From contig JBCBSS010000224.1 of the NCBI GenBank assembly GCA_039819065.1, positions 1-7,618 of the forward strand: DNA of 7,618 nt, given 5' to 3'. A program made the position numbers and the translations under genes. Below the pieces are notes generated by a model. The model saw nothing but the letters and a program-made list of their open reading frames with translations, did no database searches and was not told the DNA's origin. Below are positions 1 through 7,618 of the stretch, piece by piece. How positions within the stretch are numbered: position 1 is the first letter of the stretch; every line of letters begins with the position of its first letter. The stretch comes from JBCBSS01 sp039819065 (lineage in GTDB: Bacteria; Bacteroidota; Bacteroidia; Cytophagales; Cyclobacteriaceae).

Positions 1-609
1 ACTGAATTTACCTTTGTCTATTAATTTGTTAAGCCTTTTGATTTTCCGATTCAATCCTCTCATATGGCTCGAAATATCGTCTAGATGATCCCAAACTTTA
101 CCATATTTTACGATCGGCTTACCCGCCAAATCTCCAATTGCAGCGTTTAGGTGAATATCATCAATACCTTTAAAAACATTGGGAAGATTAGATTTGAAAT
201 CTGCCAGATCATCAGCACCCTTTCCTAAATCATCTACACCACCAACCAGTTTAGTTAGTTTATTTTTGGGAATGATGTCCAGCCCCTTAGAAACGGTCTG
301 AATTGACTTCCTAATTCTCAACCCATTTACTCCGGCCTTAGCCGCTGTACCAAGTCTAGCAAGTAGGATTGCCTCAGCACCAATGAATCCGCCCATAACC
401 AGAACCGTACCTTGCATAACCGGATGATTCCAAACATCATCTTGAGCTTGCCAAATGCTACGTTGAATAAAGAATGGGTCAATAATTGTGAGTTCCGGTA
501 GCATTTGGTAGGTACCATCCCCACCTACCAAAGGACTCCAAGCATAGTGCCTGGCATCTTCTCGATATTTATCATATTCCTTGGTCAAGGGACATGTCTC
601 ACATCTAGC
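1..609 (-). other. Variable C-terminal toxin tip, truncated; possible Ntox28-like
   Basis: Residues 2337-2539 follow DPDG, the position of the exchangeable effector in RHS polymorphic toxins. The tip begins with a CETC motif, then a D/Y/W-rich stretch, a hydrophobic segment around 350-418 (VLVMGGFIGAEAILLARLG), and a helical, K/D-rich part. Its last visible section has KPIVKYGKVWDHLDD (W2509, H2511) followed by a charged helix, HMRGLNRKIKRLNKLIDKG. The G-K-x-W/F-D-H-L plus GL.N.I..LN.. pattern resembles polymorphic toxin type 28, a predicted RNase, from memory only. The remainder lies beyond position 1. GC is lower here (113 of the first 300 bases by hand count) than in the insert (149 of 300 at 4381-4680). 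Confidence 0.6.
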
Positions 610-3600
610 CCCATCTGGATCAATACCCTGTACTGGGGAATTACCCATTGAAACATATGGTGAAGGGTATTGTCGTTCAGGATCAACGCTGAGCCATCTG
701 GCAATCACGGGGTCAAGTTGTCTCAACTCAAAACTATTCCACCCCGTTTCTTCATCTTTCTCTGCGAATTCTCCCTGGTAGCCGAAGCGGTACTGCTTGG
801 TGTCATCTGCTTTCTCTTCCCTGGCTACACTTCCGAATGGATAGTAATCGGTGGATTGAGCAAGCAGGTTTAAGCTATGGGTGACCTTAAAATCGTCAAA
901 GAGCGTTTCTACGTCGTCAGCACTTTCGGTCGCGACATAGATGTAAATATAGCCTTTCTGTTCTATATCCACGTCCAATGCCAACCTTTGATGTGGATTG
1001 GTGTCAGGTTCCCCAATAACCACCGCAGCCTGATCAGTGACCGGTTGATAACCGCCGTACTGGAAGACAAAGTTTTCATCGAAGAACAGGTAGTTCAGGT
1101 ATGCTTTAGGCCGGTCATAACCATATACCTCGGTGTATTCCTCCGGCACAAAGGATGAAGCAGCGCCAAGTGCATTATCGAATATATCGAAGATGGCCTG
1201 TTGCTCTGTACTTCCACCATTTACACCACCAAAAGCCCCTGCCAGGGCATTCAGTACAGAACCCACTGTGCTAGTGTATTCTCCTTCTATTTCTTGCGTT
1301 TCCAGGTATTTTACAAACACTTCCATTTCTACCTTGTCACCGGGGTTCACAGCCAAGGATTTGGCAGGGCCTATGATATCCCCTGTAAACCCGTTAAGCC
1401 TGGCTACCTTGTTGGGGTTAGGTTCTGCAGGTGTCCCCGGTGTGTGGTTGGAAGTGGGTGCGGCGGAGGCCCTGGTCTCAGCAATGTTGTCAAACAATGC
1501 CTCTTCAATGGCGGCATTACTTGTCTCCATGGTAGCGAGATATTCTACCTTTTCCTTTCGAAGGATAGCACGTACATTGCCCAAATGGTCTGTCAATTCA
1601 TAGTTTATGGCACCATTTTCATCAGGGTAATACATGCCCAGTTTACCACTACCGTAAATAGGTATTTCCTTTTGGACGGGCTCGAGGTTCATGCCATCTT
1701 CTTTTTCATACATGCTCATAATGGAACCAACTGCGTCCCTGAAGTACCAGGTCTCTAAACCTGTTTCATGGTTCTTCTTCATCAAGCGAAAACCCCGGTC
1801 ATCATATTCGAAGGTGACCTTAAGTTGGGTCTTACCTGCATCACTATAGACTGCTATGACTTTCCCGCTGACGTCGTAATCCACATGTTGTTCGGTACCA
1901 TCGGTCTTGACCTCGGAGGTCATCTGGCCAATGGCATCGTATCCATAGTGGCTCACATAACCTGATACACTTTGCAACTGGTTATTGAGTGTGCCTGATT
2001 CTAGATAATCATATTTAAAGCTGTGCAATAACTCCTCAGGTGCTTTGTACCTTCTCAAAGATTGAATATTGCCGTTAGGGTCATAAGCCAGCCCCGTCAC
2101 ACGGTACTTGTTCCCATCCATTGCCCATGTACGGGATGCAAAGTCAGGGTTGGCCCAAACAGCATTGGTCAACTGGTACTTTTCATCATACTCAAACATG
2201 TATATGCCTTTGGCCTCAGAATTTTCCACCTGGAACACTTCATCGGTTTGCCATGACATAGCGGTAATCGTACCGTTGTACAGTGGTGTGGCCCTATAGT
2301 TCTCATCCAATGGGGTATCGTGTACCAACAGCTCTATTTCCGGCCCGTAGATAATCTCTCCGGTCACCCAGTCATTGGTCATTTTTACCCTGAATATCCT
2401 GCCGTTGTCGGCTATGGTTACTTCACCTAGCTCATAATCGGATTGTGTGGCCCCGGGTATATCTGTCCATATACCACCGGTCAGTTCCTGCCATTGGTAA
2501 AGGGTATTTTCCCCTCCTTCAAGGTCGTTGATCAAAATGACATTAGATACACTTGGGGAGATATCCTCCCTTTCCTGAGGCAGTTGTTTCTGATCTGCAT
2601 ATTCAAACGTATTCAAGTTACTGCTACCTGATCCGGTAAGGTTTTGTTCTATGTCTCCGAAGCCTAAATAATTGTCGTCAACGATAAGGGATAAACGCCA
2701 TGCGCTAGGTTGATCGGAGTAATCAGCCAAGCTGTCAAACCGGTTACTGCTAAAGTTGAAGTAGGCTGCTCCTGTTGATCCAAAATACGGAATGGTACCA
2801 GTCAGTTCGTTGATAGAAAGGTCAATATATTCTAGTGGCAAGTTGTTCATTGCACTTGGCAAATCCCCTTCAAGGTTATTATTGGCCAGATCCAGCCGTA
2901 CCAACGAAGTAAGGTTCGTGATGGCCTGCGGAATAGGGCCGGTCAGATTATTATCGTTAAGGTGCAGTTGCCCTAATGACGTTGTATTTAGTACTTGTTC
3001 TGGTATCGCTCCTGATAGCTGGTTTTCTTCCAGGTAAATTGCGGTTAAGTTACTCGGTAAAGCACTGTTATCGGTAAATCCTGTGAGCTGATTACCCTCT
3101 AAGGCCAATACAAACAGGCCATTCATACCACTCAAATCAGGGATTTGTCCGGTAAGGTTGTTATGATCCAGGTATAGTAAAAACAGATTGTTCAGGCTAT
3201 TGAGCGAAGAGGGTATTGTACCGGAAATGCTCGTATTGGTAATGTTCAGTTGGGTTAATGAAGTCAATCCACCTAATGATACGGGTAAGTCACCAATAAC
3301 GCCTTCACCACGTACCGCGAGTGTCTTTAGTGACTTTAACTGGCCTATGGATTCAGGTATCTCACCTACAGGGTTTTGGGTAATGGTCAATGCACTAATG
3401 TCACCATTCTGCACTGTTACGCCACTCCAACCGGCAAAGTCAAGGTTAGTGGCATTATTGGGCCACTCTGCCAATGAATTGGGCCAGCCCGTTTTGTTGG
3501 TCCAGCCATCACCTCCCAGGCTATCGTAGACATTTCTAAGCACCGCTAATTCTATGGCGTCGGGAACTTGCCCCTGATCAATGGCTATTCTTTCCTCTAA

Positions 3601-6600
3601 TACCATCGCATTGATATAACCAACCTGTGCCCCTGCGCCTTTGGTCATGGAAATGGTCACTTGACCCTGCGCGTTAGGTACTATTCCTGGTATGGTAACG
3701 GTATTGCCGGTATTGTTTTGTACATGAAGCGGTAGACTGATATTACCAATGGTGTACACCGTTTCACCGTTATCTGATACTGGATTGCTTCCGGTCCCAC
3801 CCCAAACGCTACTACCAAAGAAGGTAAAGTCATAAATTTTGGTAGGGTCTAGGTTGTCAATTCGGATGTCTACTTGTTCAGGGCCACCGAAGATACCGAA
3901 GTAATAGTATTCGTCCATCACCGCATCCGGGTACACACCGGAATCATTACCAGTGACAGCGCCATCATTGAAGGCACCTCCCCAACCGGTGAGGAAGGTC
4001 ATGTCAATGCCCGTAGCTGTCCCTGTGGTGTCCTGTAAACCAGCGAATACCTGGTTGATAGCGGGATTGCGTTGGGTATTGTTCCAGGGTGATGGGCCTG
4101 CCTGGGCATAATTGAAGTTGATCAATAGTTTAGATGATACCGGCCCTGTAGACGCTAGGGATATTGTGGTTTCATTACTGTACAAAGAGTAGTCGAGAGC
4201 ATCATAAGCCCTTACCCTGTATTGGTACACAGCCCCCGGTAAGGCACTGGCATCTGTCCAGGAAGTGGTATTGGACGCGACAGTAGTGACTTGATTGTAG
4301 AGGCCACCGATAGTCCTGCGTTCTATGCTGTAACCTGTCTCATTATTGGCATTATCTGCCCATTGCAGTTGTACCTGGCCGTTGTTCTGGGCAGTCAATG
4401 TAGTAGGGGCGGCTATAGCCTGGTCATGTACGGTGATCACCATGGCATTAAGGTAACCAACCCGCGTGTTGGCCCCTTTCTCAAGGTCAATCACGATCTC
4501 GCCATTGGCATCAGGTAGGATACCGCTCATGGTCACTGTGTTATTGCCATTGCCTTGTACAGCCAGGCTATCGGTGAGCATACCAATCTTATAAATGGTA
4601 TGGCCGTTGTCTGCGACAGGATCACTAGGTGGCCCCGGCCAGATACTGCTGGAGAAGAAAGTAATATCATAAGTATAGTTACCATTCAACCCGTCAAGCT
4701 TCATGCTTACTTGTTCCGGCCCGCCAAATACGCCAAAGAAGTAGTACTCTTCAATGACGTTATCGGGATACACACCTGAGTTATTGCCGGTCACTGCCCC
4801 ATCGGTGAAGGTACCGCCTAGCCCTCCCCAAGCAGTTTGAAGTGTAAGGTTAATACCTGAACCATTGCCACTATCGTCATTGAGGTTGTTGAAAGACAGG
4901 TTGGCCACAGGATTGGACAACGTGTTGTTCCAGGGTGAAGCAGCGGTGTTATTGGCCCCGAAATTCAAGTAAACCTGATAGAGGGGCTGACTGGCTACTG
5001 GTACGGGTGTCAATAAAGCGTCAATACTTTGATTGCTGGTCAACTGGTTTTGGTTCGAATAGCCATGGCCATTTAAACGGTTTCCTTCCTTCGTCGGGCT
5101 GGCAACGACGTTGCCGTTGCCATAGGATAGCTTATCGACCTCGGCCGGTTTTTCGGTAACAGGAACCTTGCCAATATACTTCTTCAGGTTTTCGATTTGG
5201 CTATCTGCTGAAGCCAATAGTATTTGATCGTTTGAAGTAGTTTGTTTGGCCGGTAACTGTCCAGCCATGCCATAGATAGGCTGGGTAGCCAAGGTTGCAC
5301 CGTGGGCAGTTATGACCGGCCGGGTCGGGTTGTAAAGCCTGGCCCAATCCGTTTTGGGCTTGTACAGTTCGTCAAGGCCATGATGTTTAAGCGGGTCATG
5401 CTGCGGCACTAAAGCGGCGGTTGGGAATAGCCCTGGGAACTCACTTTCGTAATAGTTCAGGGTCATGCTGAAAACATCGTCGCGGAAGCCACTATCACCT
5501 TGTCCAGGATTAGCGTGAGGGTCATTGATGGACTTTAACCACCCTTCTATGGTATAGGTGAAATCAATCTTCTGTAGGTCTTCCGCCAGTTCAATGCGCT
5601 TCAATGGCCCATGCAGGTAATAGACATACCTGGCCTGTAATTCGGCATAGTTCACATTGCCGTCGGTACTGATGGAAACGGTGCTTAAGCGTTTATCAGC
5701 GTCGTAGGTATAATGGTGATAAAACTGGTCTAATAACACCCCACCATCACTGGCAAAAGTTTTTTGTGCTATTGTTATTACATTCCCGAGAAAGTCATAT
5801 TCATATTCTAATAAAAAAGTGCGATCTAGTGCTTTGGGTTTCTGGGCCATCCAAATGACCCTGCCAAACTCATCATAGCTATACCAAGTAGTGATGTTTT
5901 TATTTTCGGTAGATGAGACTGCTCCCATTAAAAAATCCTGGGTATAAATATCTGAATTCAAGCCCGTTTGGCTGTATAAACCTTCATCTGGGCTATCATA
6001 ATTGGTTCGCACCCAGTCTTTCTTATCTTCTTCCACCCAATCTATTTGCGATGCTGTCAACTCAAGAATAGGTGACAAACTCAGGTAATCATAGTCGTAA
6101 GCGGACCCAACATATTCCCCTGATTCTACCGGTCGGTTCGAACGATCATAGTTCGTATAAGTAAAAACACCTTTCCCCCTTTGTAAAGCATCCTGAGAAA
6201 AGCGAACACTACCGTCTTTCCGGTACATAAACTCTGACCTGCCCGCATCTGGTTCCGTACTTGAAAGCAGCCATCCCGCATGATTGTATTCATACAGTTC
6301 TATAAATGGCAAGTCTTCTTTTTCATTGTAGCCCTCAAGCCCATTTTCTAATATCTCCATGACGCCATTAGGCGGGATGGATGCTACGAGCCTGTTAAGG
6401 TTGTCGTAAAAGTTGTAACTAATGGTACCTATCTCATTGGCAACTTCAATGGAAGCTCCACCAGATGTAACCCTGCATTGATAAAACCCTTTTGACAATG
6501 TACTTGGTGCCCCTGAAACTGCTCCACTATAAAGAAGGATATCATTGGCGATATCATACAGCTCTATTTGTGCTGTACCAAAAACAATTGGGTTATCGGA

Positions 6601-7618
6601 GATGCGATAATTACCGTTATCCAATTGATAAAAGTAAAAACTGAAAGATTCATCTTCACCTTCAATGACTTCAGCGATAATGTCTGTTCCTTCTTCAGCA
6701 ATGGCTTCCATAAGGACATTTCCATTGGCATCGCTAATAGAAAGAATTGCCACACCGTTTTCATCAATCATTACTTCTTGTGCAGCTTCCGACGCTAATG
6801 TCGTTGGCCCGGAATTGAAGAATTGGTTTTTGACTTGGAGATAATGGTCCAATTCCCGGGTTACGGGAAAGGTACTTCGGGTTATTTCGTGCCCTGCACC
6901 TAATCGAAGTACTTCTCCCGGACCGGCTTGACGCTTAGGCTCCTCACTTCCATCTTCATAATACTCTGACCGGGAATAAGGGTAATTCGTAACAGGCACA
7001 TTGTCTTCCCAGGTATTATTATCGCTATAATACCATCCTAAACTTCCTTGACGAGAATTGTCAACTGCCCCAGGGTTATACCGATTCGATGGAAGATCGA
7101 AGTCCTTGTAACCATAAGGGTTCAACTGTTGGTTTTGAATGAAATTAGGGTCATAAGAGAAATTTGTGCCGTTAATTGGAGCAGGCAAAGTGGCCAAAAT
7201 CTCTCTACCCTTCAAGTCTTGAACCGTTTGCACGGCTAATATTTTGTTCTCTGTCAGGTTTTTGGTTTGTGATTGTAAAGGCCGTCCATCAAGACTGAAG
7301 TAGTTATAGGCTTCTGAAACAACTCCGGAGGGGTCATAGGCAATAATATGAGCCTCGTTAGGGGTGACGTATCGAAACTCAACGGTAAAATTGAACGTCT
7401 GGTAAATATTTGTTTCACTACACAGGTCATTTAAACGGCCTGTTACCCTGTATACCCCCTCTTTCTGAGCATTGAAACTGAAGTTAAAGCCGGTTCCTAA
7501 CCTAATGTCGTCCGGGTCGTACCAGTCTACTTCTATGACGTTTGATCCTGTAATATGTCCTGATATAGCCCCTCCGGAGTTTACTAGTAATTCCCCATCA
7601 ACTATACCGTCAATATTG
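1..7618 (-). CDS. Giant RHS/YD-repeat polymorphic toxin-like protein, internal fragment (both ends outside window)
   Basis: One uninterrupted minus-strand frame of 2,539 codons fills the window; neither the start codon nor the stop codon is present. It is an RHS-family protein: it has multiple YD repeats (for example YSYDEFGR, YEYDFLGN, YGYDAIGQ, FEYDDRGF), the LTDHLGNVR motif, and an RHS core-associated domain ending NSP...DPDG. In this family the YD repeats form a hollow β-shell that encloses a C-terminal toxin, which is cut free at the core and delivered to rival or host cells. This protein also carries two malectin-like domains, a fibronectin type III domain, about ten leucine-rich repeats and an Ig-like domain, all placed inside the shell region. 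Only four cysteines are visible. The N-terminal secretion signal is off the window, so the export route (type 9 secretion would be usual in Bacteroidota) is inference. No internal promoter, terminator or gene boundary was seen. Confidence 0.95.
610..861 (-). other. RHS repeat-associated core domain (self-cleavage region)
   Basis: Residues 2253-2336 carry the classical core: STDYYPFGS, KQYRFGYQGEFAEKDEETGWNSFELRQLDPVIARWLSVDP, then SPYVSMGNSPVQGIDPDG. The family consensus is Y-D-P-x-x-GRW-x-x-x-DP...NP...DPDG. Here the usual glycine before RW is alanine (IARW), a variant that also occurs in Bacteroidota members. In characterised RHS and TcC proteins this domain is an aspartyl autoprotease that releases the C-terminal tip; both aspartates of DPVIARWLSVDP are present. 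DPDG lies at 610-621 and marks the boundary to the variable tip. Confidence 0.93.
862..1560 (-). other. β-rich insert between DHLGNVR and YYPFG motifs
   Basis: Residues 2020-2252. The segment begins with an A/P/T/N-rich linker (about 1380-1500), followed by a GPAKSLAVNPGDKVEMEVFVKY strand pair, a small-residue and hydrophobic stretch (SVLNALAGAFGGVNGG), RPKAYLNYLFFDENF, and GYIYIYVATES...FDDFKVTH. A domain with this order is common at this site in Bacteroidota RHS proteins and looks like a jelly-roll β-sandwich, possibly binding carbohydrate. Function is not known from the sequence. The phrase GDKVEMEVF...KY and the closing YIYV.TES..DV.FDDF.V.H are the recognisable landmarks. Confidence 0.6.
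1561..2310 (-). repeat. Second YD-repeat (RHS shell) block ending in the DHLGNVR motif
   Basis: Residues 1770-2019 resume the shell at LYNGTITAMSWQ, then FEYDEKYQLTNAVW, LAYDPNGNIQSLRRY, YGYDAIGQMTSEVKTDG, VDYDVSGKVIAVY, VTFEYDDRGFRLMKK and WYFRDAVGSIMSMYE. It ends with YELTDHLGNVRAILR at residues about 2007-2021, a hallmark of the region just before the RHS core in Bacteroidota. The phrase Y-N-G-x-I-x-x-x-x-W normally sits close to the end of the first block, which supports reading the intervening domains as an insertion. Confidence 0.88.
2311..2565 (-). other. Ig-like β-sandwich domain
   Basis: Residues 1685-1769 contain YQWQELTGGIWTDIPGA (the Y-x-W strand of bacterial Ig-like domains), then DYELGEVTIADNGRIFRVKMTN, which matches the usual D-x-G-x-Y-x-C-x-V-x-N strand with phenylalanine and valine in place of tyrosine and cysteine. 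It therefore lacks the disulfide pair of classical Ig folds. It directly follows the LRR tail, and LRR plus Ig-like appears to be one cassette. It is the last inserted domain before the RHS shell resumes. Confidence 0.7.
2566..3591 (-). repeat. Leucine-rich repeat domain (about 10 repeats) with N-terminal cap and tail
   Basis: Residues 1343-1684. The N-cap has ELAVLRNVYDSLGGDGWTN and GWSGVTV.NG, the bacterial counterpart of the plant LRR N-cap. About ten repeats of 22-24 residues follow (72-bp period) with the plant-type consensus L..L.L..N.L.G.IP..L, for example LFLLYLDHNNLTGQIP, LTAIYLEENQLSGAIP, LGQLHLNDNNLTGPIP and LEYIDLSINELTGTIP. The fifth repeat lacks the IP (GFTDNSALP) and the last is degenerate (FNFSSNRFDSL). 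The tail (DDNYLGFGDIE...FEYADQKQ) matches a linker that often follows such LRRs in Bacteroidota. LRRs of this type form a curved surface for protein binding; the partner is unknown. Confidence 0.92.
3592..4137 (-). repeat. Malectin-like / carbohydrate-binding-type β-sandwich, copy 2
   Basis: Residues 1161-1342 repeat the order of copy 1: LLINFNY, SPWNNT, WGGAFNDGAVTGN, DSGVYPDAV.DEYYYFGIFGGPEQV, YDFTFFGSSVW, DNGETVYTIG and a closing GYINAMV. The 29 residues at 3957-3871 match copy 1 residues at 4794-4708 at 23 positions, yet 15 of those 23 identical residues use a different codon. The two domains are therefore constrained at protein level but old at DNA level. Ligand binding is inferred from the family, not shown by the sequence. 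Confidence 0.7.
4156..4422 (-). other. Fibronectin type III domain
   Basis: Residues 1066-1154 fit the FnIII pattern: an AAPTTLTA start with a P in strand A, VQLQWADNANNETGYSIERR (the conserved W, then Y-x-I-E-R), a TSWTDASALPG turn, and YQYRVRAYDALDYSLYSNE (the Y-x-Y-R-V-x-A strand and S-x-x-S-N). About 90 residues is the normal length. It sits exactly between the two malectin-like copies and acts as a rigid spacer in many secreted bacterial proteins. Confidence 0.88.
4423..4986 (-). repeat. Malectin-like / carbohydrate-binding-type β-sandwich, copy 1
   Basis: Residues 878-1065. The domain opens with YLNFG and SPWNNT, continues with a WGG turn, VTGNNSGVYPDNVIEEYYFFG, then FGGPEQV, YDITFFSSS, DNGHTIYKIG, and closes with GYLNAMVITV. 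This pattern recurs in secreted Bacteroidota proteins and resembles malectin-like ligand-binding modules; sugar or surface binding is a family-level inference. A second copy with the same landmarks in the same order follows after one fibronectin domain. Copy 1 has a longer loop before the WGG turn (GLGG) and PGPPSDPVADN where copy 2 has GTGSNPVSDN. Confidence 0.7.
4987..5439 (-). other. Low-complexity linker after first shell block
   Basis: Residues 727-877 have no recognisable domain. The segment starts with a H/D/K-rich part (HDPLKHHGLDELYKPK), contains a possible short helix (ADSQIENLKKYIGKV), and ends in an N/Q/S/T-rich stretch (GHGYSNQNQLTSNQSIDALL) before the first malectin-like domain. 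It is probably a flexible tether that lets the inserted domains extend out from the RHS shell. I cannot tell whether any of it was part of the ancestral shell. Confidence 0.5.
5440..6432 (-). repeat. First YD-repeat (RHS shell) block
   Basis: Residues 396-726 contain repeated β-hairpins of the YD type: YNFYDNLNRLVAS, YEYNHAGWLLSS, MYRKDGSVRFS, YSYDEFGRVIWM, YEYDFLGNVITI, YTYDADKRLSTV and FTYTIEGWLKSI. These are the wall strands of the RHS cocoon. The block ends at FSMTLNYYESEF. In ordinary Bacteroidota RHS proteins the same phrase (FSL/M.L.YY) is followed within a few dozen residues by a Y-N-G-N/T-I...W strand. Here that partner strand (LYNGTITAMSW) appears only about 1,040 residues later, so the shell is interrupted at this point. 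Confidence 0.85.
6433..6834 (-). other. β-rich segment between DUF6443-like region and YD repeats
   Basis: Residues 262-395 contain an ISDANGNVLME motif (the D-x-x-GN-V-L pattern of a degenerate YD-type hairpin), an acidic stretch (VIEGEDES), then FYFYQLDNGNY and GFYQCRV. It ends where the clear YD hairpin ISYNFYDNLNRLVASIPPNG begins. The equivalent segment occurs in other Bacteroidota RHS proteins before the first strong YD repeat. It is probably part of the shell wall. One of the protein's four cysteines lies here (QCRV). Confidence 0.5.
6835..7374 (-). other. DUF6443-like N-terminal region of Bacteroidota RHS proteins
   Basis: Residues 82-261 show the pattern I associate with DUF6443: a YFSLDGRPLQ motif (usually YFDGLGRPLQ) near residues 105-116, then VQDLKGRE (a Y/V-D-x-x-GRE motif), NPYGYKDFD, and a YSRSEYYEDG segment followed by a GPGE...LG.GHE segment. 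This region marks the start of the RHS cage in Bacteroidota and is usually followed directly by YD repeats. Its exact function is unknown; it probably plugs or starts the shell. The assignment rests on remembered family motifs, not on a profile search. Confidence 0.65.
7375..7617 (-). other. N-terminal visible segment: β-sandwich (Ig/PKD-like) domain, truncated by window edge
   Basis: Residues 1-81 of the visible frame are rich in alternating hydrophobic residues and end in a motif typical of a closing β-sandwich strand: a GVYRVTG stretch, one cysteine (LCSET), then FNFTVEF. This resembles the Ig-like or PKD-like domains that often precede the DUF6443 region in large Bacteroidota RHS proteins. 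The domain begins before the window, so its full extent and exact family cannot be assigned. It most likely acts as an extracellular spacer or adhesion module. Confidence 0.45.

Noticed and set aside
327..524. Minus-strand ORF of 65 codons in another frame, and the similar one at 6564-6767
   Set aside because: Both sit fully inside the large gene in a different frame, have no visible ribosome binding site worth noting, and no recognisable motif.
610..861. Loss of self-cleavage because GRW is changed to ARW
   Set aside because: The aspartates and the DPDG are intact, and alanine at this position is, as I recall, a common variant in Bacteroidota RHS proteins, so inactivation is not supported.
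1133..1758. Overlapping plus-strand ORFs of 156 and 185 codons (1133-1603 and 1201-1758)
   Set aside because: They lie antisense to the β-rich insert and the end of the second shell block. They have no domain pattern, overlap each other in different frames, and the minus-strand frame reads through as a recognisable protein.
2698..3400. Possible direct DNA repeats or CRISPR-like array with about 72-bp period
   Set aside because: The periodicity comes from leucine-rich repeats at protein level. The DNA units differ in sequence and there are no constant repeats with unique spacers.
3188..3529. Plus-strand ORF of 113 codons antisense to the LRR array
   Set aside because: The complementary strand has clear LRRs here. 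The plus-strand product only mirrors the repeat (recurrent P, S, L) and has no family features.
1..7618. Promoters, terminators, tRNA or mobile-element ends within the window
   Set aside because: The whole window is coding in one frame. No inverted-repeat terminator with a T-run, no transposase ORF and no tRNA-like cloverleaf was seen.

Overview
The whole window is the interior of one giant gene on the minus strand. The frame whose plus-strand triplets start at positions 1, 4, 7 and so on is free of stop codons from 7617 down to 1. It gives 2,539 codons with no start and no stop inside the window. There is no intergenic DNA, no RNA gene, and no second gene that can be supported. Residue r below means the r-th codon counted from 7617 leftwards.

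The product is a very large RHS/YD-repeat protein of the kind common in Bacteroidota. The lineage call rests on several signs: the N-terminal DUF6443-like region, the phrasing of the RHS core (SPY..MGN.P...DPDG), the LTDHLGNVR motif, the paired W-N-N-T β-sandwich domains, the LRR module, and roughly 40-50% GC. It looks most like Cytophagales-type proteins, but genus cannot be decided from the window.

Reading from N to C terminus (right to left in coordinates), the order is: a β-sandwich end (7617-7375); a DUF6443-like region (7374-6835); a mixed β-rich region (6834-6433); a first set of YD repeats (6432-5440); and an N/Q/S-rich linker (5439-4987). Then come a first malectin-like domain (4986-4423), a fibronectin type III domain (4422-4156), a second malectin-like domain (4137-3592), an LRR domain of about ten repeats with its own N-cap (3591-2566), and an Ig-like domain (2565-2311). 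YD repeats resume (2310-1561), followed by a β-rich insert between DHLGNVR and YYPFG (1560-862), the RHS core-associated domain ending in DPDG (861-610), and a variable C-terminal tip (609-1) that runs off the window.

This is the layout of a polymorphic toxin. The YD repeats and core build a shell, the core is where such proteins self-cleave, and the tip after DPDG is the exchangeable effector. The visible tip has a hydrophobic helix followed by a helical, charged domain with a WDHL motif. It may be related to the polymorphic toxin type 28 (Ntox28) family, but it is cut by the window edge. A cognate immunity gene would be expected just beyond position 1 on the minus strand. The most unusual feature is that the YD-repeat shell is split by about 1,040 residues of adhesion-type domains.
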